Below are positions 35,401 through 42,824 of a DNA stretch of 64,000 nucleotides, piece by piece; within the stretch, counting starts at the first letter, position 1; each line of letters starts with the position of its first letter. A program made the translations under genes and the position numbers. The DNA is from Deltaproteobacteria bacterium. Lineage in GTDB: Bacteria; Myxococcota_A; UBA796; SXON01. Below the pieces are notes generated by a model that was not told where the DNA came from, made no database searches, and was given only the letters and a program-made list of their open reading frames with translations. The stretch spans positions 1-64,000 of the forward strand of contig CANLGL010000013.1 of NCBI GenBank assembly GCA_947490345.1. Reading direction: 5' to 3'.

Positions 35401-36794
35401 GCGCCGTGCCACACGAAGACCTCCCCCTCGTCGGTCTGGCCGTCGTCGTAGTTGGGCGCCGCTCCCGCGATGTCGGCGTACCCGTCGCCGTTGACGTCCC
35501 CCACCAGTGCCACGGCGCGGCCGAGGTAGGCGGAGGTCTGGTTGACTTCGAGGCGCCGGATGGTGCTGACCAGCCCACTGGCGCTGCCGTACCAGTAGTA
35601 GACCGCGCCTTCGGCGGTGCTGCCGTTGGCATAGCCGTAGGCGCCCGCGACCAGGTCATCGTAACCGTCACCGTTGACGTCCCCGCCCCCGCCGACCGAG
35701 TGGCCGAGGTAGGCGCCGCTCTGCCCGCCCGCCGAGCGGAAGGAGTAGGTGCTGCCCGGCCCCGAGGCACTGCCGTAGAAGGCGTACACCGCACCCTCGG
35801 AGCTGTACGAGCTGGTGTAGCCGCTGGCGCCGCCCACGAAGTCGGCGTAGCCGTCGCCATTGACGTCGCCGATGCCGGAGACCGAATACCCCAGCCCCGC
35901 CGAGCTGCTGCCGGGATCGTAGGACCAGTCCGCGGTGGTGTCGGGACCGTCGACGGACCCGTAGTACAAAAACAGCCCACCTTCGTTGGTCGAGCCGTTG
36001 TCGTAGCCGGCGACGCCGAGGACAACGTCGTCATAGCCATCGCCGTTGACGTCCCCCACGCCGGCGACATCGCTGACGGCGTCCCCGCTGGCGATCTCCC
36101 CGTACCAGGCGGGCGCGAGCGTCGGATCAATCGTGACCGGGAACCGCGCGCCCTCGGTGTTGACCACGATGCGGACGCCATCGCTGCGCGCCTCGAAGGA
36201 CGAGGCAAGCTCCCCGCCGCCGGCGTCGGAGACCTTGAGCCCGTCGTACTTCAGGGTGCGCCCATCGGGCAGGATCAGCCGGGCGGTGCGCCCATCGGTC
36301 GCGACCCGCGCGCCCTGCACGCCGATGTCCACGAAGAGCCGCCCCTCGCCGCCCGCCGGTCGCTCGAGATCAAAACCCTGCTCGTAGCCGTGGCCGCGCG
36401 GCGCCCAGAACTCGACGACGCCCGCCGAACGCAGCTCGGCCCGGGGCAGGCACGACCCGTCGAGCGCAGGCGTGGCGCCGGGAATGCAGCGGCCGAGGGT
36501 GGGCGGGCGCTCGCCAACGTCGGTCGCGACCCCATCCACCCAACCCACCCGGCGCGTCGTGAGTCGAACTCCCCAGGAGTCCGCGCCCTCCGTTCCCGCA
36601 AGCTCGACGCCGTCGGACTGGATCGACAACTCGGCCGCCAGCGCCGGGCTCGGCGACACCAACCCGTCCGCGCTGGAGGTGAACGCCTGGCCCTGCGCGC
36701 GGGTACGAGCGGAGATTTCGGTGAGCCAGGGGTCTGCCGGAGCGTCGGCAGTTGGAGGCGCCACGCAAGCAAGGGAGAGCAACAGAGAGAACAT
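29427..36794 (-). CDS. Giant FG-GAP/MopE surface protein, apparent in-frame fusion of two secreted proteins
   Basis: 2455 aa. Start ATG with GGAG upstream; ultrashort lipobox MFSLLLSLAC. Order: unique N-terminal domain (to about 225); FG-GAP propeller repeats (230-1060, GDVNGDGYDD type, each about 60 aa); about a dozen MopE-type metal-binding repeats (CDDxDA...PG..E.C......DDDCDG; 1070-1720); an Asp-Thr-Gly linker; and a complete MYXO-CTERM tail (CGCASG, hydrophobic helix, RRRGR). The frame does not stop there. After VAAAG it continues as TAIVGSILGCGG, itself like a lipoprotein signal. Then come four more MopE repeats and a second set of FG-GAP blades to the end. A GTG at 31526 could start the second module, but has no Shine-Dalgarno. 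Function probably adhesive/Ca-binding at the surface. Confidence 0.8.
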   Translation of the reverse strand: MFSLLLSLACVAPPTADAPADPWLTEISARTRAQGQAFTSSADGLVSPSPALAAELSIQSDGVELAGTEGADSWGVRLTTRRVGWVDGVATDVGERPPTLGRCIPGATPALDGSCLPRAELRSAGVVEFWAPRGHGYEQGFDLERPAGGEGRLFVDIGVQGARVATDGRTARLILPDGRTLKYDGLKVSDAGGGELASSFEARSDGVRIVVNTEGARFPVTIDPTLAPAWYGEIASGDAVSDVAGVGDVNGDGYDDVVLGVAGYDNGSTNEGGLFLYYGSVDGPDTTADWSYDPGSSSAGLGYSVSGIGDVNGDGYADFVGGASGYTSSYSSEGAVYAFYGSASGPGSTYSFRSAGGQSGAYLGHSVGGGGDVNGDGYDDLVAGAYGYANGSTAEGAVYYWYGSASGLVSTIRRLEVNQTSAYLGRAVALVGDVNGDGYADIAGAAPNYDDGQTDEGEVFVWHGAAAGPSATASWSVDSDQTSGGLGSSVTGAGDVNGDGYNDLAVGATGYDNGHTSEGKVWVYHGSASGLASSAAWTFEPDATSAFAGNALIGPGDIDDDGYDDLAVASYGEARVGTTSGAVRIFSGSSTGLATTASSTVDGPENAAYFGTSLGGGDIDGDGFVDVLVGGNLARAWMLVGGPDGATRRSPTVATLASTVTYFGAEIAAGGADFDADGYDDVAIGSASSAIVSWFGGTADGIDTTVAGTYAGGSSFGTVISASGDTNGDGYDDLLIGGYTSYSSSRGAVYLKSGSASGLSTAVGTIFSGASTSMYLGASVAILSDVNGDGYDEVAAGTTQYDNGQTNEGAVVVYHGSASGPSTTATITLESNVDSAYFGVAVAAAGDVDGDGFGELLAGAYNYEDTLAGEGAAFVYLGATGGLSSTADWSVVGGVRNVQCGYGVTGLGDVDADGYDDFAVGCPGYSATLTNEGRVMAFYGSSTGPATAPDWTVDGGEASAALGSPIRKGGDFDDDGFDDFAVGSGLLDVNVDGDGAAMVFLGGVTGLASSPEFTLTSDVPDRYYGAEVGSAGDVDNDGRDELLVTAYQAERAYVYSLTDGDGDGYYAWEDCDDADADVSPAESELCDGLDNDCDGHIDESIPTWYPDADSDGYGAATGGTAACTGPSGYVASSTDCDDTDAAVNPGASETCNATDDDCDSSIDEAGATDGTLYYRDADGDSYGALATTERYCTVTAGWVSLSTDCDDSDATAYPGASETCDGTDDDCDGTTDEASAIDAPTWYTDADGDGYGSTALTMVACSASSAWSALSTDCDDTSGFVHPGVLETCNSVDDDCDGGTDEGVTTTWYADADVDGYGDAAIATDSCSAPTGYVGDDTDCDDADATVNPGESETCNSVDDDCDGTADEGVTTNYYYDGDGDGYGLSSSAVANCSLPSGYAAASGDCDDADATVSPGATESCNDADDDCDGVSDDGIATTAWYIDADGDSFGGTASVADCAAPTGYVGGADDCDDTDATVLDGRAWYADLDGDRYGDAANGAWTCEADAGYVADDRDCDDTRDDVHPYAPDEAYDGLDADCKEDSDYDADGDGHDSDAYGGDDCDDEDAEAFPGGTEYAYDGIDGDCAGDSDYDADGDGYDSVESGGDDCDDADAEVNPGAANDPYDGEATSCDPAAEYDADGDGERIEGGGGFDCDDADASIHTDADEVWYDGIDQDCDGNDSDQDGDGVPSGEDCADTDPEVTGGCSDTGDTGDTGEPNLLDELFKEGCGCASGAASPLWLAGLGVVAALRRRGRVAAAGTAIVGSILGCGGFVDADGDGFVGDEDCDDADATIHPGGGERCDDSKLDEDCDGKRDDDDDDVTDPTTYFRDQDEDGHGDPDNHDPSCKPGEGFVAAGDDCDDEAPGVFPGSVEVCGGIDEDCDELIDEDDPNLSDPTLWYADDDGDGFGGGAAVPRCDSDGGDYVDVGGDCDDSDADINPDAKETCDTRDIDEDCDGAADDLDDGSTVGATSWYTDADGDGYAGTEYARTGCDAEFGQVEEAGDCNDSNSDINPSRREVCGDRIDQDCDGTADGCALDGTIPVEDAYALIYSVESADQLGWKLATGGDSDGDGVPEAWVADRLAPAGSGYGAALLIAGLPVGVGSVDDFGLLGVHAEAEDDMVNGIWSRGDLDGDGLDDLVVSSYESDTAGSNRGYSYVFLAPFEREHQEDDAWAERYGALNSEYGGYSVITLDYDDDGADDLLWAKSNGDTYLEFGPITAGPSTATAADDVFIDLSSGSIWASGDVNGDGVDELFAGQPGYGDLYQFDGGTTGTSLDASDATGGVNTTRSYFGWAVDVSSDLDGDGDVDITIGAPNDAGGYAYVHFGPLDGAETITEFDVTITGTYTDGLLGYSLAGGGDVNQDGEHDLLVGAPDAAVGGGAWLFTGPLVAGALDDTTGCAAVFSDTSVDAGIGGSVGLIDLDNDGLAEVLTGGALLSGYGGGGVGIYSPEGL
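31527..31611 (-). other. Internal MYXO-CTERM sorting segment
   Basis: It encodes GCGCASGAASPLWLAGL, a hydrophobic helix and the Arg cluster of a MYXO-CTERM tail. It lies near codons 1728-1756 of the 2455-codon frame instead of at its end. If processed like a terminal tail it would detach or anchor the first module and leave the second without a normal export signal. Confidence 0.7.
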
Positions 36795-36911
36795 CGCGCT
36801 CTCCGGGCCTCGGCGGTGCTAACCCACTCCGGCCGCTTGCCATCGCATTGCCGGGGGACTCACGGCGCCAACAGTGCAGACGAAGGTTTGTATTACAGCC
36901 GACCTAGCGGC

Positions 36912-37823
36912 TCAGAACCGGGTGACGTACGGCCGCATCCAGTCGACCTGCCCGTGCACGCCCGCCTCGTACACTTCCTGTACCCGCCGCGTGATTGGCC
37001 CCGGCTTGCCGACCTCGCGACGATCCACCTCGCGCACCGGCGTGATCTCAGCGGCAGTACCTGACAGAAAGACCTCGTCTCCAACATAGAGCGCATCACG
37101 ACCAAAGTGCATTTCGTAGGTCGGGACGTTGTCGGCCTTGAGGATGTCGATGACGGTGCGGCGGGTGATGCCGCCGAGGATGTTCACCACCGGTGGTGTT
37201 TTCACGACGCCGTCTCGGGCGACGAAGAGGTTCTCCCCGGTGCCTTCGGCAACGTAGCCGGAGCCGTCGAGCATGATGGCTTCGTCGTAACCGTTTTCAT
37301 TGGCCTCATAGCGGGCGAGGATGCTGTTGACGTAGTGGCCGATGACCTTGGCGCGCTGAAGATTGCTGTTGACGTGGTGGCGGGTGAAGGTGCTGGTCTG
37401 AACGCGGATGCCGTTGGCGATGCCGTCGGCGCCCAGGTACTTGCCCCAGTCCCATACCGCGATGGTCAGATGCACTGGGTTGTCGCGCGCCCCGAGGCCC
37501 ATCTTGCCCATGCCGAAGTACACGATCGGTCGGATGTAGGCCTCTGGCATGTCGTTGGCAGCAAGCGTTTCGAGGCAGGCCGCGCGAATCTGGTCGCGAC
37601 TGAACGGAATCTCCATTCGGCACATCTTCGCGCTGTCCGAGAGCCGGCGGATGTGTTCGTCGAGCTTGAACACGCCGCCCGAGCCGTCGGCCTGCTTGTA
37701 GCTACGGATGCCCTCGAAGACGCCGAGCCCGTAGTGCAGGGTGTGCGAAAGCACATGGACCTTCGCGTCGTCAAACGGGACCAATTTCCCGTCCATCCAG
37801 ATGAAGCGGCTCTCGATGCCCAT
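36912..37823 (-). CDS. ilvE: Branched-chain amino-acid aminotransferase
   Basis: 303 aa from the ATG at 37823 (MGIESRFIWMDGKLV), preceded by GGGGA; the upstream frame extension is Arg/Pro-rich and not coding-like. It interconverts Leu/Ile/Val with their 2-keto acids using PLP. Features include LSHTLHYGLGVFEGIRSY, the PLP lysine in QRAKVIGHYVNS, and the class IV end motif EGTGENLFV...LGGITRRTVIDI. Length matches bacterial IlvE. It is divergent from the methyltransferase gene with an 80-bp gap. Confidence 0.93.
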   Translation of the reverse strand: MGIESRFIWMDGKLVPFDDAKVHVLSHTLHYGLGVFEGIRSYKQADGSGGVFKLDEHIRRLSDSAKMCRMEIPFSRDQIRAACLETLAANDMPEAYIRPIVYFGMGKMGLGARDNPVHLTIAVWDWGKYLGADGIANGIRVQTSTFTRHHVNSNLQRAKVIGHYVNSILARYEANENGYDEAIMLDGSGYVAEGTGENLFVARDGVVKTPPVVNILGGITRRTVIDILKADNVPTYEMHFGRDALYVGDEVFLSGTAAEITPVREVDRREVGKPGPITRRVQEVYEAGVHGQVDWMRPYVTRF

Positions 37824-37903
37824 CAGATTCCCCAGAGGCGCGCGAGCTAACATGGTCCGCGGGGAAGGGGGCCGAGCCTGGCCGCATGGGCTAAGCCGTC
37901 CCC

Positions 37904-38758
37904 GTGTTGGCCTGTCCCGAGTGTGGTCGATCCTTCGATACGGGTCGGTGCGAGTGCCGCCGTGATTGGACGGAGACTGGCGGCGTGGCCGATCTGTACG
38001 TTGCGGCACCGGAAGACGGGGAAGATCCGGGCCTGACCTCGAGGGTCCGGGTGTGGTACGAGGAGCATCCGACCGACGTTTGGCGTCCCGAGGAGTCGGC
38101 GGAGACACTGGTCGGAACCGGCGGGTCGGACCGCCTGCTGGCCGCGCTCGACGCGGAACTTCCCGTCGACGCCCGGGTCCTGGATCTGGGCTGCGGCGCC
38201 GGGAGGAGCTCGTGCTATCTGGCGCTCGCGGGGCGTGAAGTCGTCGGTCTGGACCTGGCGATGACCGGGCTTCTGCGCGCCGAAGCCTTCCGGCGCCGGG
38301 CGGAAATCCCCTCGGTCACCTTCGCCAGGGCAAACCTGTTCCGCCCGCCGGTCGGCCCCGAGACGGTGGACGCGGCCCTGTTCCTCGGCACCCTGGAGTC
38401 CAGCGGCAATCCGGTGGCGGCGCTGCGCGCGGCGGCCCGCTGCCTCAAGCCCGATGGCTGGGTTGTACTGCAGGTGCGGACCCCTTGGGCCCCGGAGCCC
38501 GCAGCGACGGCGGACGGGCTTCCACCGCTGCACGGGGGCTACTCCCCCGAGGCCGTGCTCAGCTGGGTTTCGGAGGCGGGCCTTCTGGCGTGCAACGCGG
38601 ATCCGCCGCTCGCGCCCTTCTCGCGCGTCCGACCGCTGCTCGCCGAGAACTCGGTGGGGAGTTGGCTCGGCCGGGCGCTTCACCAGTTCTCTTGGCGGGG
38701 GTCGGCTGGGCCAGCGTCGCTGGTGGTCGTCGCCCGAAAGCGCCGCGCTACAACGTAG
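37904..38758 (+). CDS. SAM-dependent methyltransferase with N-terminal zinc ribbon
   Basis: 284 aa, GTG start. The N-terminus carries CPECGRSFDTGRCEC, a small zinc-ribbon-like Cys cluster. A class I Rossmann methyltransferase domain follows (VLDLGCGAGRSSCYLALAG, then VVGLDLAMTG and LKPDGWVVLQV). The zinc ribbon plus methyltransferase layout recalls RlmA-like and other small-molecule enzymes; the substrate is not clear. The last 11 bp overlap the convergent hydrolase gene. Confidence 0.75.
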   Translation: MLACPECGRSFDTGRCECRRDWTETGGVADLYVAAPEDGEDPGLTSRVRVWYEEHPTDVWRPEESAETLVGTGGSDRLLAALDAELPVDARVLDLGCGAGRSSCYLALAGREVVGLDLAMTGLLRAEAFRRRAEIPSVTFARANLFRPPVGPETVDAALFLGTLESSGNPVAALRAAARCLKPDGWVVLQVRTPWAPEPAATADGLPPLHGGYSPEAVLSWVSEAGLLACNADPPLAPFSRVRPLLAENSVGSWLGRALHQFSWRGSAGPASLVVVARKRRATT

Positions 38759-39449
38759 GCGCCGCCGGGCTGATCACCGTCGACACGAAGGCCGTGAGCG
38801 CGGGCTTGAGCTCCACAAACGCGCGTGCGGTGGCTGCCGCGTTTCCGGCGACGGTCATGCTGTGGTCCGCGCCGTCCACCACCACGACGACCGGCAGGGA
38901 CTTCGCCACCCTCATCGCCTTCTTTTTGAGCAACTCCAGCAGGCTGGGATCCCACTGCGGGTCCGCACTGCCGATGAACACGAACGCGCGCGCCCCCGCC
39001 GAGGCGATCGCGTTGAAGACCGCCTCGTCCTTCCAGAGCGGCGTGAGCCAAATCGACGCTCCCGCCGCGAGATCAGGCACTTGGATGAAGGCGTGGGCGA
39101 TGGCCGAGGTGCCAAGAGACTTTCCCGCGAGGATCACCGGCCGTCCTGCCGCGCGCTCAAACGCCACGCGTGCGAAGGCCCCGCTGTCGGTCGCAATGCA
39201 AGCCTCCCGCTCGTCCCCAGTCAGGGCCGACAACGCCGGGTCCATCCCGTAGTAGCGCTCCGGCAGGAAGACCTCGAGCCCGATCCCGGCGAGGACATCG
39301 CGAGTGGTCGCGCAGAGGGGCCGGTCTTGTGAGTAGGCGGCGCCTGGAAAAACGATGCCTACACCCGCCGGGGTGTTCAGGGGCGTGGTCAGGCGGAAGG
39401 GCAGGGGCTGGCCCTGGTAGCCGGTGATGGTGGGCGCGGGAGCGGCCAT
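38748..39449 (-). CDS. Alpha/beta hydrolase
   Basis: 233 aa, cytosolic. The nucleophile elbow is GKSLGT (Ser), an Asp is available in FIGSADPQWD, and the catalytic His is in DGADHSM. No signal peptide. It closes a minus-strand run after queE and the antiporter, starting 16 bp after the antiporter stop. Substrate unknown. Confidence 0.7.
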   Translation of the reverse strand: MAAPAPTITGYQGQPLPFRLTTPLNTPAGVGIVFPGAAYSQDRPLCATTRDVLAGIGLEVFLPERYYGMDPALSALTGDEREACIATDSGAFARVAFERAAGRPVILAGKSLGTSAIAHAFIQVPDLAAGASIWLTPLWKDEAVFNAIASAGARAFVFIGSADPQWDPSLLELLKKKAMRVAKSLPVVVVVDGADHSMTVAGNAAATARAFVELKPALTAFVSTVISPAAPTL

Positions 39450-39465
39450 GCCGCCGGGTAGCCGA

Positions 39466-40692
39466 TCAGCGCGCGCGGCGCATCGCCCAGCCCAGGAGAG
39501 CCGGGGTGATCGCGGTCGTCACCATCACCATGAGCACGACGGCGGAGAAGGTCGGAGCGTCGATGAGCGGACGCCCCCGGTACAACAGGCCCGCGCCGGT
39601 CGCGGCGAAGACCAGCCCCACCTCGCCCCTGGGGATCATCCCGACGCCGACCGCAACCCGCCGAATCGAACGGTCCAGCACGCCGGCCATGGACACGGCT
39701 TTCCCGAGCACCGCGGCAGCGGTGAGCGCCAGCCCCAAGCCGAGGACCGGCGGGCTCGCGAGCTGTCCAAGGTCCACCTCAAGCCCCACACGCACAAAGA
39801 ATACAGGTGCAAGCATGTGAACGATCGGCTCGACCAAATCCTCGACCTGGCGGGGCTCCCGCGCGGCGAAGGGTTGGTAGTGCGCCGCTTCGAGGACCAG
39901 CCCGGCGGCGAAGGCTCCGACGATCGGCGCCAATCCCGCGCGCATCGCCAACCACGCCATGGCGAAACAGAACGCCAGGGTAAAGCCCAACATCACGCCC
40001 GTTCCCCGCATGGTCGCCAGTCGGGCGAGCACACGTGGAACGACGTACACCCCCACCAGGACGGCGCCGGCCAGAAAGGCCACCGCGCGACCGCCAATGG
40101 CGAGAACGGACGCCAGGTGCACGCTCCCGCCGACCTCGGCGGCGGCGATGACGGCGGTCACGACCGCGAGCAGCCCCAGGCCGAGCACATCGTCGATCAC
40201 GGCCGCGCCGAGGATGACCCTCGCCTCCGGAGTGTCGATGGCGCCGAGGTCGCGGAGCACCCGCGCCGTGATGCCCACGCTCGTGGCGGTCAGGATCGCG
40301 CCCAGGAACAGACAGACGTAGACGTCGCGCTCAAAGAGCATGCCCACGGCAAAGCCCAGCCCCAGCGGCGCGATCACCCCAACAAGCGCGACTGCGGCGG
40401 CGCTCCGACCCACCCGGGCCATCTGGCCGAGCGTCGACTCCAATCCGACGGAGAACAGCAGAAGGACTACGCCCAGCTCCGCCAAAAGCGCGACGAAGGG
40501 ATCGTCGCTAAGCCACGCGAAATCCGCGACACCGACCAGCGGCAGACTTCCCAGCAGGACGCCGGCGCCGAGCTCGCCGAGGACCGCGGGCTGGCGAAGT
40601 CGAGTCGCGACCTCGCCCCCCACGCGCGCCGTGACCAGCATGATCGCCAGCGCGGCAAGAGCCATCGAGAGCGCCTCACCGCCCGGCATCAC
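39466..40692 (-). CDS. CPA2-type cation:proton antiporter (KefB/GerN-like)
   Basis: 408 aa with about 12 hydrophobic segments. Start codons GTG (40692) and ATG (40689) both abut the queE stop, giving tight coupling. Conserved blocks are GELGAGVLLGSLPLVG, LLLFSVGLEST and the ion-binding region LGAAVIDDVLGLGLLAVV, with the Asp pair typical of Na+/H+ or K+/H+ exchange. No C-terminal TrkA-N domain is present, so it is the short form. Probable role: ion or pH homeostasis. Confidence 0.85.
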   Translation of the reverse strand: MMPGGEALSMALAALAIMLVTARVGGEVATRLRQPAVLGELGAGVLLGSLPLVGVADFAWLSDDPFVALLAELGVVLLLFSVGLESTLGQMARVGRSAAAVALVGVIAPLGLGFAVGMLFERDVYVCLFLGAILTATSVGITARVLRDLGAIDTPEARVILGAAVIDDVLGLGLLAVVTAVIAAAEVGGSVHLASVLAIGGRAVAFLAGAVLVGVYVVPRVLARLATMRGTGVMLGFTLAFCFAMAWLAMRAGLAPIVGAFAAGLVLEAAHYQPFAAREPRQVEDLVEPIVHMLAPVFFVRVGLEVDLGQLASPPVLGLGLALTAAAVLGKAVSMAGVLDRSIRRVAVGVGMIPRGEVGLVFAATGAGLLYRGRPLIDAPTFSAVVLMVMVTTAITPALLGWAMRRAR

Positions 40693-41351
40693 ACGCCCCG
40701 AGCCGCTTCGGGCCAGATGAACTTGTGCATCTGAAGCTGGAACCGCGCGGGCACCGCATCGGCGAGCATCCAGGCCACGACCTCCGCCGGCTGAACCTCT
40801 GCGAAGGCGACGGAGAAGAGCACGGCGACGCGGGCGTCGAGTCCGTGCTCACGCACCACGTCCCGTGACCATTCGTAGTCTCGGCGTGACGCGATGACGA
40901 ACTTTACCTCGTCCTTGGCGCGCAACTTTGGGATGTTGCTCCATAGATTCGCGGCGGCCTCGCCAGAGTCGGGCGGCTTGAGATCCATGATGATGTGCAC
41001 GGCGTCCGGAACCGGTCCGATGTCGCGACTTCCGCTTGTCTCCAAGAGCACCTCGTGGCCCCCGGCGACGAGGCGCTCCAAGAGCGGAATCGCCTGGCGG
41101 TGTACCAGAGGCTCGCCCCCGGTCAGCTCGACGAGCCTGACGCCAAGGCCGGCGACTTCGGACACGACGTCGTCGATGCTGCGACGTTGCCCGCCGGTGA
41201 AGGTGTAGACGCTGTCGCACCAACGGCAACGCAGGTTGCAGCCGGCCAGCCTCACGAAGGTGCATGGCAGCCCCGCGAACGTGCTCTCGCCTTGCACCGA
41301 GGCGTAGACCTCGATCACACGGAGGCGCTCTTCGGGAGGAATCTCGTGCAC
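40689..41351 (-). CDS. queE: 7-carboxy-7-deazaguanine synthase
   Basis: 220 aa radical-SAM enzyme of queuosine/7-deazapurine synthesis, converting CPH4 to CDG. The start has EVYASVQGEST. The cluster motif CNLRCRWCD is the QueE-type short spacing. TGGEPL follows and the substrate part has LETSGS and IIMDLKPP. Other queuosine genes are not in the window. It begins 32 bp from the divergent START-domain gene. Confidence 0.93.
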   Translation of the reverse strand: MHEIPPEERLRVIEVYASVQGESTFAGLPCTFVRLAGCNLRCRWCDSVYTFTGGQRRSIDDVVSEVAGLGVRLVELTGGEPLVHRQAIPLLERLVAGGHEVLLETSGSRDIGPVPDAVHIIMDLKPPDSGEAAANLWSNIPKLRAKDEVKFVIASRRDYEWSRDVVREHGLDARVAVLFSVAFAEVQPAEVVAWMLADAVPARFQLQMHKFIWPEAARGV

Positions 41352-41383
41352 GGGGCGCGGGCTATAGCCGCCGCGAGGTCTCG

Positions 41384-42001
41384 ATGCTCTTCTCCGTCGC
41401 CCTGGCGCTCGCCGCCGATGCCACCAGCCCTCACCCCCACCAGGGCGTCGTGACGCCCTACCGCGGCGCCCCTCCGGCGGTGACCCTGACCGCCGCTGAC
41501 CAGGCGACGGTGGCCTCGGGCAAGGTGGTGCTCAAGCAGCAGCAGGTCGAATCGGGCGGTCGCGGGGTGGCAATCATGGACATCGCCGCGCCCCCGGAGA
41601 AAATCTGGGCGAAGATTCTCGATTATGGGCAGTACGCCAAGATGGTCGACAAGGTCGCGGAATGCGGCAACTACAAGGTCGCCGGCGATCACCTCTACAC
41701 TCGGTTCGTCCTCCGTGTGATGGGGGTGGACGTCGAGTATTTCATCGACCACCGGTACACGCCGGGCAGCAACTACCTGACCTGGACGCTCGACTACAGC
41801 CGAAAGTCCGACCTGGATGACTCCGTCGGCTATTGGCGGGTGACCCCCCAGGCCGCGACGCCGCCCCGTTCGCGGCTGGAGTACTCGGTGGACATCCGCT
41901 TCACTGGCTACGTGCCAGGCTTCGTTGCCGACATGATCAGCAAGAAGGGGCTTACCGACGCCACGAGTTGGGTGAAGCGCGAGTCTGAGGGCGGCTCCTG
42001 A
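41384..42001 (+). CDS. Secreted START/SRPBCC-like protein
   Basis: 205 aa from the ATG at 41384 (upstream GCGAGG), giving a very short uncharged signal MLFSVALALAADA. The mature part has the lipid-binding START/polyketide-cyclase pattern: VAIMDIAAPPEKIWAKILDY, KVAECGNYKV, then VEYFIDHRYTPG and LEYSVDIRFTGYVPGFVADM. It probably holds a hydrophobic ligand in the periplasm; the ligand is unknown. The frame before 41384 reads antisense to queE and is rejected. Confidence 0.7.
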   Translation: MLFSVALALAADATSPHPHQGVVTPYRGAPPAVTLTAADQATVASGKVVLKQQQVESGGRGVAIMDIAAPPEKIWAKILDYGQYAKMVDKVAECGNYKVAGDHLYTRFVLRVMGVDVEYFIDHRYTPGSNYLTWTLDYSRKSDLDDSVGYWRVTPQAATPPRSRLEYSVDIRFTGYVPGFVADMISKKGLTDATSWVKRESEGGS

Positions 42002-42026
42002 CGCGCCGTTGACAATCTGATAGAAT
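41998..42026 (+). promoter_or_regulatory. Extended -10 promoter
   Basis: TGATAGAAT forms an extended -10 (TAGAAT at 42021-42026), with a weak CTGACG 17 bases upstream. It lies 19 bp before the ATG of the following lipoprotein, whose ribosome site is GAGAGG. Confidence 0.4.
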
Positions 42027-42044
42027 CGCGGGTGAGAGGCACCC

Positions 42045-42815
42045 ATGCTCACGACTCTGTTTGTGTTGGTTTCGCTGGTCGGATGCGCGGATCCGTACGG
42101 CGATGCGAAGAAGCTCGACACCATCGAAGCGTACGAGGCTTTCCTGGCCGGTTCGCCGGGCGGTGCCGACAAGCTGATGGCCGGGAGTCGGTTGGAGGAG
42201 CTGATGGTCAAACGCGCCATCGACAGCCACGCGATCGCCGACTACGACGCGGCGCTGAAGCGTTTTCCCAGCACCAGGAAAAAGAAGGAGCTACAGAGCG
42301 GCCGGGCCAACGCGGCGTTCGCCCTGGCCGAGGCCGACGGCTCGACCGAGGCTTGGAAGTCCTTCCTCGCCGAGAACGCCTTCGCGGACGCGCCGCTGAA
42401 AAAGCGCGCCAAGGCGATGGTTGACGTTGCGGAGTTCTCCGCCAAGGTCGCGTTGAGCGAGCCCGTGGTCGAGCCGGTCAACCTGGGTGGGGATCCGAAA
42501 GGCGCCATGGACGGGTGGGGCATCCGTACCAACGTGTCCAACAACTCGGAGACGGCGTTGGAATACGCCAATATCGAGCTTCAGTTTCTGGACGCGAATG
42601 GCGCCAAGCTGAAGGCCGTCTCCTGGCCTGCCGCTGCACAGTCTGCGCCGGGTGGAATGCCGATGGACGAGGCGACCATGAAGCCGCTGGCACCCGGCGA
42701 AACGCGGCCCTGGGCCTACACCAGTGGCGAGCTCCCCGAGGGTTGGCTCGAGGCGAAGAAGGTCAAGGTGCTGCTCATCGCCGCCAAGGCGGTGCCGGCC
42801 ACGCCCGCGCCCTGA
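42045..42815 (+). CDS. Lipoprotein with helical repeat region
   Basis: 256 aa. Signal MLTTLFVLVSLVGC with lipobox Cys14 and no positive charge. Residues 20-125 look like short TPR-type helices (IEAYEAFLAGSPGG, ADYDAALKRFPSTRKKKEL). Residues 150-250 form a beta domain (GIRTNVSNNSETALEYANIELQFLD) with the look of a FxLYD/DUF3426-type fold. It ends 9 bp from the convergent TonB-C-like gene. Likely a periplasmic or outer-membrane scaffold; function unknown. Confidence 0.55.
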   Translation: MLTTLFVLVSLVGCADPYGDAKKLDTIEAYEAFLAGSPGGADKLMAGSRLEELMVKRAIDSHAIADYDAALKRFPSTRKKKELQSGRANAAFALAEADGSTEAWKSFLAENAFADAPLKKRAKAMVDVAEFSAKVALSEPVVEPVNLGGDPKGAMDGWGIRTNVSNNSETALEYANIELQFLDANGAKLKAVSWPAAAQSAPGGMPMDEATMKPLAPGETRPWAYTSGELPEGWLEAKKVKVLLIAAKAVPATPAP

Positions 42816-42824
42816 TCGTCGCCC

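Noticed and set aside
29427-36794. CRISPR-like periodicity in the repeat-rich region
   Set aside because: The repeats are protein-level (MopE and FG-GAP) with diverged DNA and no constant spacers.
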